A stretch of DNA of 19,171 nt from Acidimicrobiia bacterium (GTDB lineage Bacteria > Actinomycetota > Acidimicrobiia > Spongiisociales > ZC4RG35): positions 1-19,171 of the forward strand of contig WHTL01000023.1 of NCBI GenBank assembly GCA_009377735.1. Reading direction: 5' to 3'. The translations under genes were made by a program, and so were the position numbers. Below, in pieces: positions 6,533-13,544 of this stretch (the first letter of the stretch is position 1; each line of letters opens with the position of its first letter). The notes beneath the pieces are model-generated. The model did no database searches. It was given only the letters and a program-made list of their open reading frames with translations, and was not told the origin of the DNA.

Positions 6533-8854
6533 TCAGACCTCGGCGGGAGTGAGGACCTCCTCCAGTTGCTCCTCGGTGATGAGGACCTCCCGGGCCTTCG
6601 AGCCGACGGATGGTCCGACAATGCCTCTCATCTCCAGGATGTCCATCACCCGACCCGCCCGGGCGAATCCGATTCTCAGCTTTCGTTGCAGCATCGAGGT
6701 TGACCCCATTTGGGAACGGACGACAAGGTCAATCGCCTGGGTGACGAGCTGTTCGTCCTCGTCGTCCTCCTTGGCCGCTTTGGCGGCGTCGACCGCTTGG
6801 ACCGTCTCCATGACCTCCTCGTCCCGGTACCGGGCGTCACGTTGGTCCTTCACCCAGGAAACGATGCGATGCACCTCCGACTCCTCCACCCAGGCTCCCT
6901 GGATACGAGCGGGACGTGGTTCCTTGGCCGTGACCACCAGCATGTCTCCCATACCAACCAACTTCTCCGCTCCGGAGCCGTCGATGATCACCCGGCTATC
7001 GGTTTGCGAAGCCACGGAGAACGCAAGACGGGACGGCACATTTGCCTTGATCACACCGGTGATCACATTCACCGAGGGTCGCTGGGTGGCGATGACGAGG
7101 TGGATACCCACAGCGCGGGCCATCTGGGCGATCCTAACGATCGAGTCCTCGACCTCCTTGCCCGCCACCATCATCAGATCATTGAGCTCGTCGATCAGGA
7201 CGACGATGTAGGGGAATCGGTCGAATCCGTCCGGATCGAGGTCACCGGCGGCCCACTTCTCCCGATAACCGTCGATGTCCCGCACCTTGGCATCGGCGAG
7301 GAGGTCATAGCGCCGGTCCATCTCGGCAACTGCCCATTTCAGGGCATCGTTGGCCTTCTTCGGATTGGTGATCACACGGGTAAGCAGGTGGGGAACCCCG
7401 TTGTACTGTCCAAGCTCGACCCGTTTGGGGTCGACCATGATGAGGCGCACATCATCGGGATGGGCTCGCATCAAGATCGACGAAACGATCGAGTTGATGC
7501 AGGACGACTTACCAGCGCCCGTGGCACCGGCAATTAGGACATGGGGAAGCTCTGAAAGGTTGAGGAACTTGGGATGGCCGGCGATGTCCATGCCGAGACC
7601 AATCGACAGAGGGTCGGTGTCGGCGCGAGCCGAGTCGCTTCGCAGAATGTCACCCAGGGTGACCCGTCGTCGTCTCCGGTTGGGAACCTCCACACCGATC
7701 GCCGACTTCCCGGGAATGGGAACGAGGAGCCTGATGTCAGGGGTAGCCAAGGCGTAGGCGATGTCACCGGACAGGCTGGAGATCCGGTTCACCTTGACAC
7801 CGGGGGCCAGCTCGATTTCGAACCTGGTCACCGTGGGTCCGGGAACGATTCTGGTGAGGGAGGCTTCCACACCATGTTGGCGAAGCGTCTCCTCCAAATC
7901 CTCGGCCGTCTGTTCCAGGACACGCTTGTCCTGACTCCCACCACCGCCGAACCCGAGGATGTCCATTGGCGGCAGCGTGTATCCGTCGGGGTTCTGCACC
8001 GGTGACTCCGTCTTCTTGGGCTTGGCCGGTTTCTCCGCCTTGGCATCGACGATCTCCAGGGCAGTTTCGTCCGTCGTGTCCTGAGGTTTCTGTGTTTCCT
8101 CGACCACCGGCCGGACGTGACGGGGCTTCTTCGTCGAGGGCTCGGGGACGGGTCGCCTGAAGAGATCGGACACATAGGCCCTCACATCTCGACCCATCTG
8201 GGCCAGGGCCTGTGCGAACTCGCTGACTGTGGTTCGGGTGACGAGTAGGACGCCCACCCCACAGAGGGCGGCCAGGATCACGAAGGCACCCCATGTGCCC
8301 AGGATCCTCCAGAGTGGGAAGGCAATGAGCGCCCCTACTGCGCCGCCGCGTGCCTTGATCGCCTCGGTGCCGAGTGCGAACGCCGTGTTCCCCACCAAAA
8401 GATGGAACATTGCGACGGCGCCGACGAACGCCAGGATGCCACCCGCAACAATTCGCCCTATGCCATTGCGGGGCTTGCCGACCACCAGGGTCAATGCCAG
8501 AGCGGCCAGACCGAATGGGATGACGAAACGCCAGATCCCAAACAGGAGCTCCAGGGATCCAGCCAGGAACCTGCCCACCGGGCCGGCCTCGGAGATATAG
8601 GCGAGGCCGATGATTATGGCAATAACCAGAAAGACAACACCCCAGACGTCATCGGCCTGACGACCCAGGAAACCAGAGATCCGGCTCCGGAAATCGATGA
8701 GTCCGCGCAGTAGCGGCCGACGACTCCGCTTGGTCTTTCTCGAGGGCGCTCTCGAGGCCGACCGCGTCGTCTTCTTCTTGGTCTTTGACTTCTTCCCTGA
8801 TGACACCCGATTCCGCCCTCCGTTGCCCCGGCGGGTGGATGTCTTCTGAGGCAT
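6533..8854 (-). CDS. ftsK: DNA translocase FtsK/SpoIIIE
   Basis: The 773-residue protein is a septal DNA pump for chromosome dimer resolution and segregation. A very basic N-terminal tail (1-50, Lys/Arg/Ser rich) precedes about four membrane helices (roughly 71-88, 104-126, 136-155, 186-206). A short Pro/Lys/Glu linker (235-305) and the alpha/beta motor domains follow. Walker A is GATGAGKS at 443-450; Walker B ends at Asp555-Glu556 (VVLIDELNDLMM). ATQRPSVNVITG (589-600) is the usual motif after it. A winged-helix gamma domain for reading polar DNA motifs fills about 701-765 (SMLQRKLRIGFARAGRVMDILE). The frame is open for 16 more codons upstream, but a good promoter lies inside that segment, so the ATG at 8854 is preferred. 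The dapA-rnj-ftsK order matches actinobacterial chromosomes such as Mycobacterium. Confidence 0.97.
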   Translation of the reverse strand: MPQKTSTRRGNGGRNRVSSGKKSKTKKKTTRSASRAPSRKTKRSRRPLLRGLIDFRSRISGFLGRQADDVWGVVFLVIAIIIGLAYISEAGPVGRFLAGSLELLFGIWRFVIPFGLAALALTLVVGKPRNGIGRIVAGGILAFVGAVAMFHLLVGNTAFALGTEAIKARGGAVGALIAFPLWRILGTWGAFVILAALCGVGVLLVTRTTVSEFAQALAQMGRDVRAYVSDLFRRPVPEPSTKKPRHVRPVVEETQKPQDTTDETALEIVDAKAEKPAKPKKTESPVQNPDGYTLPPMDILGFGGGGSQDKRVLEQTAEDLEETLRQHGVEASLTRIVPGPTVTRFEIELAPGVKVNRISSLSGDIAYALATPDIRLLVPIPGKSAIGVEVPNRRRRRVTLGDILRSDSARADTDPLSIGLGMDIAGHPKFLNLSELPHVLIAGATGAGKSSCINSIVSSILMRAHPDDVRLIMVDPKRVELGQYNGVPHLLTRVITNPKKANDALKWAVAEMDRRYDLLADAKVRDIDGYREKWAAGDLDPDGFDRFPYIVVLIDELNDLMMVAGKEVEDSIVRIAQMARAVGIHLVIATQRPSVNVITGVIKANVPSRLAFSVASQTDSRVIIDGSGAEKLVGMGDMLVVTAKEPRPARIQGAWVEESEVHRIVSWVKDQRDARYRDEEVMETVQAVDAAKAAKEDDEDEQLVTQAIDLVVRSQMGSTSMLQRKLRIGFARAGRVMDILEMRGIVGPSVGSKAREVLITEEQLEEVLTPAEV

Positions 8855-8863
8855 GTGCACGGA

Positions 8864-8892
8864 ACGGTAGATGAACCGGAGCAAATTGACAA
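8864..8892 (-). promoter_or_regulatory. Predicted ftsK promoter
   Basis: On the minus strand TTGTCA (8892-8887, five of six matches to TTGACA) is separated by exactly 17 bp from TACCGT (8869-8864), with 9 nt to the ATG at 8854. Transcription should begin a few bases before, or at, the start codon. This is the best-formed promoter in the window and argues against the upstream ATG at 8902. Confidence 0.55.
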
Positions 8893-8900
8893 CGACTGTC

Positions 8901-8969
8901 ATCTCTGGGGGAACCCCCCAGACCCCCTATCGGCTGCCTCGACCTCACTCCTCGCGTGGTCGGGGCCGT
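8901..8969 (+). repeat. Dispersed GC-rich hairpin repeat, copy B
   Basis: This is the plus-strand counterpart of the element at 91-161. It has a 7-bp stem CTGGGGG/CCCCCAG (8905-8911 and 8915-8921), ACCCCCTAT, CGGCTGCCTC, and the identical 18-mer TCGCGTGGTCGGGGCCGT at its end. The hairpin loop is shorter than in copy A. It lies in the intergenic region upstream of ftsK, directly abutting the tandem hairpin units. It contains no open reading frame of its own. Confidence 0.75.
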
Positions 8970-9093
8970 GGTCGAGCGTGTGGATTTATCGGCTGGGCGC
9001 GGTTTATCACATCGTCGACCACTGTCTGACATGCTCACATGGTCGAGGGTGTGGATTTATCGGCTCAACGCGCTCTTTCACATCGTCGACGAC
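8968..9093. repeat. Two tandem 71-bp-period hairpin repeats in the ftsK upstream region
   Basis: Units beginning TGGTCGAG at 8969 and 9040 agree at about 44 of 51 positions; each contains GTGTGGATTTATCGGCT and ends TCACATCGTCGAC. Each unit folds on itself. In unit 1, GTGGTCGA (8968-8975) pairs perfectly with TCGACCAC (9015-9022), and TGTG/CACA pairs again further in after a 3x3 internal loop; unit 2 keeps the same stem with two outer mismatches. Together with repeat copy B and the terminator, this accounts for most of the 326-bp gene-free stretch between ftsK and the MT0933-like gene. Possible roles are a protein-binding array, a structured RNA or a mobile repeat. The shared TGTGGAT is similar to part of a DnaA box, but not a full match. 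Confidence 0.7.
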
Positions 9094-9125
9094 CGGCCGG
9101 GGGCCCACTGCTTGCACACTCGACC

Positions 9126-9155
9126 AAAAGGGGCGACCCGCGGCGGGGTCGCCCT
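9126..9155 (-). terminator. Intrinsic terminator of the MT0933-like gene
   Basis: On the minus strand a GC-rich stem (GGGCGACCC / GGGTCGCCC, between about 9131 and 9154, loop CGCCGC) is followed by CTTTT at 9130-9126. It is 26 bp beyond the stop codon at 9181. This is a well-formed Rho-independent terminator and separates that gene from ftsK. Confidence 0.8.
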
Positions 9156-9180
9156 TCTGTTCAGTTTGGATTGGTTCTGG

Positions 9181-9477
9181 TTACTGCTGTTTAGGGGTCT
9201 CGCCTTTAGGGGTCTCGCCTTTAGGGGTCTCGCCTTTAGGGGTCTCGCCCTCAGGGGTCTCGGCCTCGGGGGTGTCGTCCAAATCGGTGATGACCTCGTC
9301 GGCCTTCTCTTGGACGGCGTCCACCTGGTCGGCGTACTTTCCACCGGTCTTTTCGTCTACGAAGTCGCCCGCCTTCTCGATACCGTCCTTCATCTTGTCA
9401 CCGTGCTCGTCGGCCAGGTCGTCGACCTTGTCCTTGGCACCGCTCAGGGCGTCTTTCGCCTTGTCCAGAAAGCTCAT
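9181..9477 (-). CDS. MT0933-like antitoxin-family small protein with repeat tail
   Basis: The 98-residue acidic protein begins MSFLDKAKDALSGAKDKVDDLADEH and continues AGDFVDEKTGGKYADQVDAVQEKADE. This matches the actinobacterial MT0933 (Rv0909-type) antitoxin family, named after the proposed antitoxin of M. tuberculosis. The first 70 residues are predicted amphipathic helix. The C-terminus is a hydrophilic tail of five-residue repeats (PEGET, then three PKGET) ending in PKQQ. No SRPBCC-fold toxin partner is adjacent; the neighbours are rnj and ftsK. Family members are often found without a toxin, so stress-protein or regulatory roles are equally possible. The ATG at 9477 has a strong GGAGG 6 nt upstream, and the gene has its own terminator, so it is probably a separate, well-expressed unit. 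Confidence 0.8.
   Translation of the reverse strand: MSFLDKAKDALSGAKDKVDDLADEHGDKMKDGIEKAGDFVDEKTGGKYADQVDAVQEKADEVITDLDDTPEAETPEGETPKGETPKGETPKGETPKQQ
9194..9268 (-). repeat. 15-bp minisatellite coding the TPKGE tail
   Basis: GGGGTCTCGCCTTTA (plus-strand reading) occurs exactly three times in a row (9194, 9209, 9224), followed by two diverged copies (9239, 9254). The unit is five codons long, so copy-number change keeps the frame and alters only the length of the hydrophilic C-terminus. The identity of the three terminal copies suggests recent expansion by slippage. Confidence 0.9.
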
Positions 9478-9539
9478 GGCTTCCTCCGTTGCTCGAGTGA
9501 AACCAACCCTACCTATTACTGGCAGCCTATGTGGAGGAA

Positions 9540-11177
9540 TTAGACGTCGAAGACGACGGGAATGATCACGGGTTTGCGACTGGTCTCGGCCCTGATCACC
9601 CCAGCCACGGCCTTGCGAATCGACGACTGGACCTCCTGGGGGTCGAAGCCGTTGCCCGTCATGTCCGCAAGTGCTGCGCGCACGGCGTCCGCCGCCTTTC
9701 CGAGTACGACGTCGGGGTCATCCATTACCCCGTGACTGTCGAGATCCGGACCATAGGCAATTTCGCCGGAGCGGTGCTTCACAGCCACCGTGACGACAAC
9801 AACTCCTTCATCGGCGAGGTGACTCCGGTCTCTGAGGACCCCGGTCTGCACATCTCCGACGCTGGACCCGTCGAGATAGACATACCCGGCGGACACAGCG
9901 CGGCGTTCCACCCGGGTAACGTCACCGTCGATCACCACACGGTCGCCATCCTCAAGGACATCAACCTCGGGAACATTCATCATCCGGGCCAACTCGGCGT
10001 GGGCATGCAGGTGGCGATACTCACCGTGGACCGGAACCATCGCCTGGGGTCGGATCACGTTAAGGAAGGTAAGCAACTCGTCCCGGTAGGCGTGACCGGA
10101 GACATGGACCTGGGAATTGCGGCCGTGATACACCCGTGCTCCTCGTCGGAGCAGCTTGCTGATCACCTTGGAGACCGCCGTCTCGTTCCCCGGAATCGGC
10201 GTGGCCGAGATCAGAACTGTGTCACCCTCCTCTAGGTCGACGAACTTGTGACGCCCTTGCGACATGAGGGAAAGGGCGGCGAATGGCTCACCTTGACTAC
10301 CGGTGGTGATGAGGAGTTGTTGATCTTCGGGGAGCTCAAGCAGCTCTTTTATGTCCACGACCTTATCGGGAGGGATGTCCAACACCCCTTTGTCGAAGCC
10401 GATCTCGGTGTTGCGGTGCATGGATCGGCCGAAGAATGCGACGCTACGGCCGCTGGCGATGCCGGCGTTGGCGATCTGCTGGACACGGTGAAGGTGAGAG
10501 GAGAAGCAGGCTGCGAACACCCGTCCCTCGGCGTTCCCGATGATCCTCTCAATCGGATCAAAAAGGGAGCGCTCCGAAGGTACGAACCCCGGATTCTCGG
10601 CATTGGTTGAGTCTGAAAGTAGAAGACGGACCCCGTTCTTACCCAGTTCCCCAAAAGCGCGGAGATCGGTGGGTCGACCGTCGATAGGTGTCGGATCGAG
10701 CTTGAAATCACCGGAATGGACGACAACGCCCTCGGGGGTATCGAAGACGATCGCCGTGGCATCGGGCACCGAATGACTCACGGGTATGAACTGGAAGTTG
10801 AACTTCCCGTGCTTGCGCCACTCGTAGGTATCGACCGGATGGAGTTGTGGGCTCTCAATACCGAGTTCCTCGATGCGACCCCGCGCCAGCTCCAGTGTGA
10901 GTCTGGTTCCGTAAACGGGAACATTGATATCCCGGAGGAAGTAGGCCAAAGCCCCAACATGGTCCTCGTGACCATGGGTGAGCACCACACAGTCGACGTC
11001 CTCGGCCCGTTCCAAGAGCCAAGACCAATCTGGAAACACGAGATCCACCCCGAGCATGTCCTCCTCGGGAAACATGAGACCACAGTCGATCAGGGCAAAG
11101 CGGCCGTTGATCTCAAGGGCGGCACAATTCCGTCCGATCTCGCGCAGACCACCAAGAAAGGTTATTGAGACTGACAT
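9540..11177 (-). CDS. rnj: Ribonuclease J
   Basis: The 545-residue metallo-beta-lactamase/beta-CASP ribonuclease has 5'-3' exonuclease and endonuclease activity in mRNA turnover and rRNA processing. The metal site is visible as HGHEDHVG (His68, His70, Asp72, His73), followed by VSHSVPDA and VVHSGDFKLDPTP. The beta-CASP region includes SDSTNAENPG, TTGSQGEPFAAL and HVSGHAYRDELL, then MVPVHGEYRHL. A C-terminal domain of about 110 residues is present, so the protein is full length. The start at 11177 is supported by family alignment (MSVSITFLGGLREIG); an AGGAG is present but lies 13 nt upstream, which is long. It follows dapA by 25 bp and is very likely cotranscribed with it, as in Mycobacterium. 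Confidence 0.97.
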   Translation of the reverse strand: MSVSITFLGGLREIGRNCAALEINGRFALIDCGLMFPEEDMLGVDLVFPDWSWLLERAEDVDCVVLTHGHEDHVGALAYFLRDINVPVYGTRLTLELARGRIEELGIESPQLHPVDTYEWRKHGKFNFQFIPVSHSVPDATAIVFDTPEGVVVHSGDFKLDPTPIDGRPTDLRAFGELGKNGVRLLLSDSTNAENPGFVPSERSLFDPIERIIGNAEGRVFAACFSSHLHRVQQIANAGIASGRSVAFFGRSMHRNTEIGFDKGVLDIPPDKVVDIKELLELPEDQQLLITTGSQGEPFAALSLMSQGRHKFVDLEEGDTVLISATPIPGNETAVSKVISKLLRRGARVYHGRNSQVHVSGHAYRDELLTFLNVIRPQAMVPVHGEYRHLHAHAELARMMNVPEVDVLEDGDRVVIDGDVTRVERRAVSAGYVYLDGSSVGDVQTGVLRDRSHLADEGVVVVTVAVKHRSGEIAYGPDLDSHGVMDDPDVVLGKAADAVRAALADMTGNGFDPQEVQSSIRKAVAGVIRAETSRKPVIIPVVFDV

Positions 11178-11202
11178 TGGGAAATCGTTACTCCTAGGAG
11201 AC

Positions 11203-12096
11203 CTACTGGACGTTCGCCGCCGTCATCACCGCTGCGATCGTTTCTTCCGAAGGATTGGTGAGTGGTAGACGTACATCTCCACAGGACTCCCAGAGCCTGC
11301 CCAGCGCCAACTTCACGGGGCCAGGGTTCGGCTCGAGGAAGCACGCCTCGCAAAGGGGTAGAAGAGCGAGATGGAGACGACGCGCAGCCACAAAATCGTT
11401 ACTGACGGCACCTTTCACCATGGCAGCGACCTGGGGTCCGGCCAAATGGCTGATGACGGAGACCACACCAACGGCACCGGCCACCATCATCGGAAGAGTG
11501 TAGGAATCCTGACCTGAGTAGACCGCGAGGTCGGGAACGTAGCGGACTGTCTTAGAGGTGAACTCGACATCCATGACCGCGTCCTTGGTGGCGACGATCT
11601 GGGGGTGCTCGCTCAAGGCAGCTAGGGTCGCAACCTCGATGAGCCGACCTGTTCGTGCCGGGATGTTGTAGACCAACAGGGGGAGGTCCGTGGCGTTGGC
11701 GACAGTGGTGAAATGACCGACGAGACCCTGCTGAGAGGGTCGCGAGTAATAGGGTGTGACCGCCATGATGGCGTCAACTCCCAGTCGCTGCGCCTCTTCA
11801 GACAGTGCAACGGAATGGGCAGTGTCGTAGGTGCCGGTACCGGCTACCACAATCGTGTCCCGCTCTTTGACCGCCTCCACCACTGTTCCGTATGCAGCCA
11901 ACTTCTCTTCGTCGGACAAGGTGGGAGATTCCCCGGTGGTGCCGGTGACGACCAGACCGTCTGAGCCTTGCTCACTCAGGTGTCGTGCCAGGTCCCACAG
12001 CTTCTGGTGATCGATGTTCCCCGAATCGTTAAAGGGCGTCACCATTGCGGTGAGTACCCTGCCTAACGGTGCCTCGGACGAAGTAGTGTCGCTCAT
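11203..12096 (-). CDS. dapA: 4-hydroxy-tetrahydrodipicolinate synthase
   Basis: The 297-residue TIM-barrel aldolase condenses pyruvate and aspartate semialdehyde, the first committed step to DAP and lysine. Catalytic features are Thr53-Thr54 in GTTGES, Tyr117 in TPYYSRP, Tyr143 in VYNIPARTG and the Schiff-base Lys171 in VATKDAVMD. The frame extends 46 codons upstream to 12234, but that part has low-quality composition and overlaps the divergent cyclophilin gene. The ATG at 12096 fits the family start (PLGRVLTAMVTPF) and has TATCCT 9 nt upstream, a possible -10. It is probably the first gene of a dapA-rnj unit. Together with the DapC-like aminotransferase near the left edge, it gives the window two candidate DAP-pathway steps. 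Confidence 0.97.
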   Translation of the reverse strand: MSDTTSSEAPLGRVLTAMVTPFNDSGNIDHQKLWDLARHLSEQGSDGLVVTGTTGESPTLSDEEKLAAYGTVVEAVKERDTIVVAGTGTYDTAHSVALSEEAQRLGVDAIMAVTPYYSRPSQQGLVGHFTTVANATDLPLLVYNIPARTGRLIEVATLAALSEHPQIVATKDAVMDVEFTSKTVRYVPDLAVYSGQDSYTLPMMVAGAVGVVSVISHLAGPQVAAMVKGAVSNDFVAARRLHLALLPLCEACFLEPNPGPVKLALGRLWESCGDVRLPLTNPSEETIAAVMTAANVQ

Positions 12097-12196
12097 TGTC
12101 CTACCAGGATACATTGGATGTCCCCAGACTTGGCCCCAAATTCCAGGTGCTGGCTCGCCGATGCGACCATGGGCGCACCAACCAGAAGGAAAGACA

Positions 12197-12703
12197 GTGG
12201 CCAAGCAGTACGACGCACCACCGGAACTCACCATCGAGGCGTCGAAGGACTACCGGGCAACCCTTGACACGACACAGGGTCCGGTCACCATCGAACTCGA
12301 TGCGGGCCGAGCTCCCCTAGCCGTGAACAACTTCGTGTTTCTCGCTCGCGACGGTTACTACGACGGTGTGACCTTCCACCGCGTCGTGCCCGGTTTCGTC
12401 ATCCAGGCTGGAGACCCCACAGCAACGGGCAGAGGTGGGCCCGGATACCAGTTCCGCGACGAGACTGAAGGCGAGGCCGCATACAGTCGGGGCACGGTGG
12501 CGATGGCCAACTCCGGACCCAACACCAATGGTTCCCAGTTCTTCATCTGCCTCGATGACGTCCCTCTCCCCCACGCCTACACCATCTTTGGTGCCGTGAG
12601 TAGCGGAATGGATGCGGTTGATGCGGTGACCGACCTGCCCCGCGAAGGAGAGAAGCCAACCGAGGACGCCATCATCCGCTCCGTAACGATCAACGAGGAA
12701 TGA
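12197..12703 (+). CDS. Cyclophilin-type peptidyl-prolyl cis-trans isomerase
   Basis: The 168-residue cytoplasmic cyclophilin catalyses proline isomerisation in protein folding. Family motifs are clear: NNFVFLARDGYYDGVTFHRVVPGFVIQAGDP, containing the catalytic Arg of FHRV, then NSGPNTNGSQFFI and PHAYTIFGAV. The position of the cyclosporin-contacting Trp of eukaryotic enzymes is His here, common in bacteria. The GTG at 12197 is chosen because AAGGAAA is positioned 5 nt before it; the ATG 12 codons earlier lacks a ribosome binding site. No signal peptide is seen. It is divergent from dapA with 100 bp between, and its stop overlaps the next start in an ATGA. Confidence 0.93.
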   Translation: MAKQYDAPPELTIEASKDYRATLDTTQGPVTIELDAGRAPLAVNNFVFLARDGYYDGVTFHRVVPGFVIQAGDPTATGRGGPGYQFRDETEGEAAYSRGTVAMANSGPNTNGSQFFICLDDVPLPHAYTIFGAVSSGMDAVDAVTDLPREGEKPTEDAIIRSVTINEE

Positions 12704-13107
12704 CCGCCGAAGCCGACCACTCCTCCGAGGGCATCAACACGATGGCCTCCGTCAGGGCGATAGGTGGCCTATTGGCAGTATGCATCGCCGCCAGCGTCCT
12801 CGGCCTCTGGCTCCTACTGAGTGAGATCGCGCCGCAGGTCGGCCTCGTCTCCTTCTACACAGGAGCGCCGGTATCCGCCATTTTCGGCGTGATAGGTGGC
12901 GGGTTGGTGTTGGCGTGGCCGCTCGACCTGACCGTGGTCATGGTCGTCGGATACCTTCTTGGAGGGGCTGCCACCCGACGAGAGCGACCCTGGTGGCACG
13001 CCACCCTACTCGGTGCAGTGGTGTTTCTCGTGGCTGCGCTGGCGTGGAACCTCCTGGTCACCGCCGACCCCGACTGGGTACAGATCTGGACGTCCCGGGA
13101 GACTTAG
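12700..13107 (+). CDS. Four-helix membrane protein, unknown
   Basis: The 135-residue product has a hydrophilic N-terminus (1-17) and about four hydrophobic segments (18-40, 53-73, 76-91, 101-121), with an Arg-rich loop RRERPWW between the last two. No catalytic or ligand residues stand out and I do not recognise a family. Its ATG overlaps the cyclophilin stop codon (ATGA at 12700-12703), implying translational coupling; an internal ATG at residue 15 with a GAGGG about 10 nt before it is an alternative start. Confidence 0.7.
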   Translation: MTAEADHSSEGINTMASVRAIGGLLAVCIAASVLGLWLLLSEIAPQVGLVSFYTGAPVSAIFGVIGGGLVLAWPLDLTVVMVVGYLLGGAATRRERPWWHATLLGAVVFLVAALAWNLLVTADPDWVQIWTSRET

Positions 13108-13128
13108 AGACACGAGCCGGCGAGATAC

Positions 13129-13157
13129 CTCACATCGGGACGGGGGACCACTAGCCT
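13129..13157 (+). promoter_or_regulatory. Predicted promoter of the 13164 membrane gene
   Basis: CTCACA (13129-13134, four of six matches to TTGACA) is followed after 17 bp by TAGCCT (13152-13157), and 6 nt later by the ATG at 13164. No Shine-Dalgarno sequence is present, so a leaderless transcript is likely. Confidence 0.45.
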
Positions 13158-13163
13158 TACGGT

Positions 13164-13529
13164 ATGGAAGCTTTGGTTGCGGCCCATTCCGGTATCAGAT
13201 GGTTGGTCATCGTCGGTCTCTTGGTGGTGCTCCTTTGGGCGTTCGCTGGTAAGCAGCGTCATCAGCCCACCTGGGTGCGGATCGTCGGGGGTCTCTTCTC
13301 GCTCCAGGTCCTGTTGGGCATCGTGCTCTATGTGATCAACGAGGGCTGGAGCCAAGGTGGCTTTATCGCCATCTGGCACCCCATCGGGATGATCGCGGCT
13401 CTCGCCGCATTTCAGATCGGAACAGGTAGAAGCCGTTCGGAGAGCAACCCCCGGATGCTGGGCATTGCCACACTCATCTCCATAGTCCTTGTATTGGCAG
13501 CCGTCCCCTGGCCACGGGGGATGATGTAG
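13164..13529 (+). CDS. Small four-helix membrane protein with two conserved-looking histidines
   Basis: The 121-residue protein has four predicted helices (about 11-28, 38-58, 68-86, 98-114) and short loops. It opens with AAHSGIRWLVI, a pattern I associate with small bacterial membrane proteins sometimes annotated as cytochrome-like. A second histidine is placed symmetrically in IWHPIGM (His72) at the start of helix 3, so His8 and His72 could form a bis-His heme site. That is inference from position only. It has its own predicted promoter, 56 bp past the preceding gene, and ends 15 bp from the convergent peptidase gene. Confidence 0.7.
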   Translation: MEALVAAHSGIRWLVIVGLLVVLLWAFAGKQRHQPTWVRIVGGLFSLQVLLGIVLYVINEGWSQGGFIAIWHPIGMIAALAAFQIGTGRSRSESNPRMLGIATLISIVLVLAAVPWPRGMM

Positions 13530-13544
13530 AGGCCTGGGGGCGAA

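Noticed and set aside
6501..7537. Two long plus-strand open frames opposite the ftsK motor domain
   Set aside because: They mirror ftsK codons, lack start signals and show no family features.
8968..9093. CRISPR-like array or integron attC site
   Set aside because: Only two units, imperfect identity, no uniform spacers, and no cas genes, integrase or attC core sequences.
8901..9093. dif recombination site near ftsK
   Set aside because: No XerC/XerD-type 28-bp site with the expected half-site symmetry could be recognised in the gap.
9531..10235. 234-codon plus-strand open frame opposite rnj
   Set aside because: Antisense shadow of the RNase J gene, without a ribosome binding site or recognisable motif.
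12014..12196. N-terminal extension of the cyclophilin frame back to 12014
   Set aside because: This segment overlaps dapA and its upstream region; the GTG at 12197 has a good ribosome binding site and the family alignment starts after it.
12097..12234. 46-codon upstream extension of dapA
   Set aside because: Composition is unlike the family and it overlaps the divergent promoter region; the DapA family start is at 12096.
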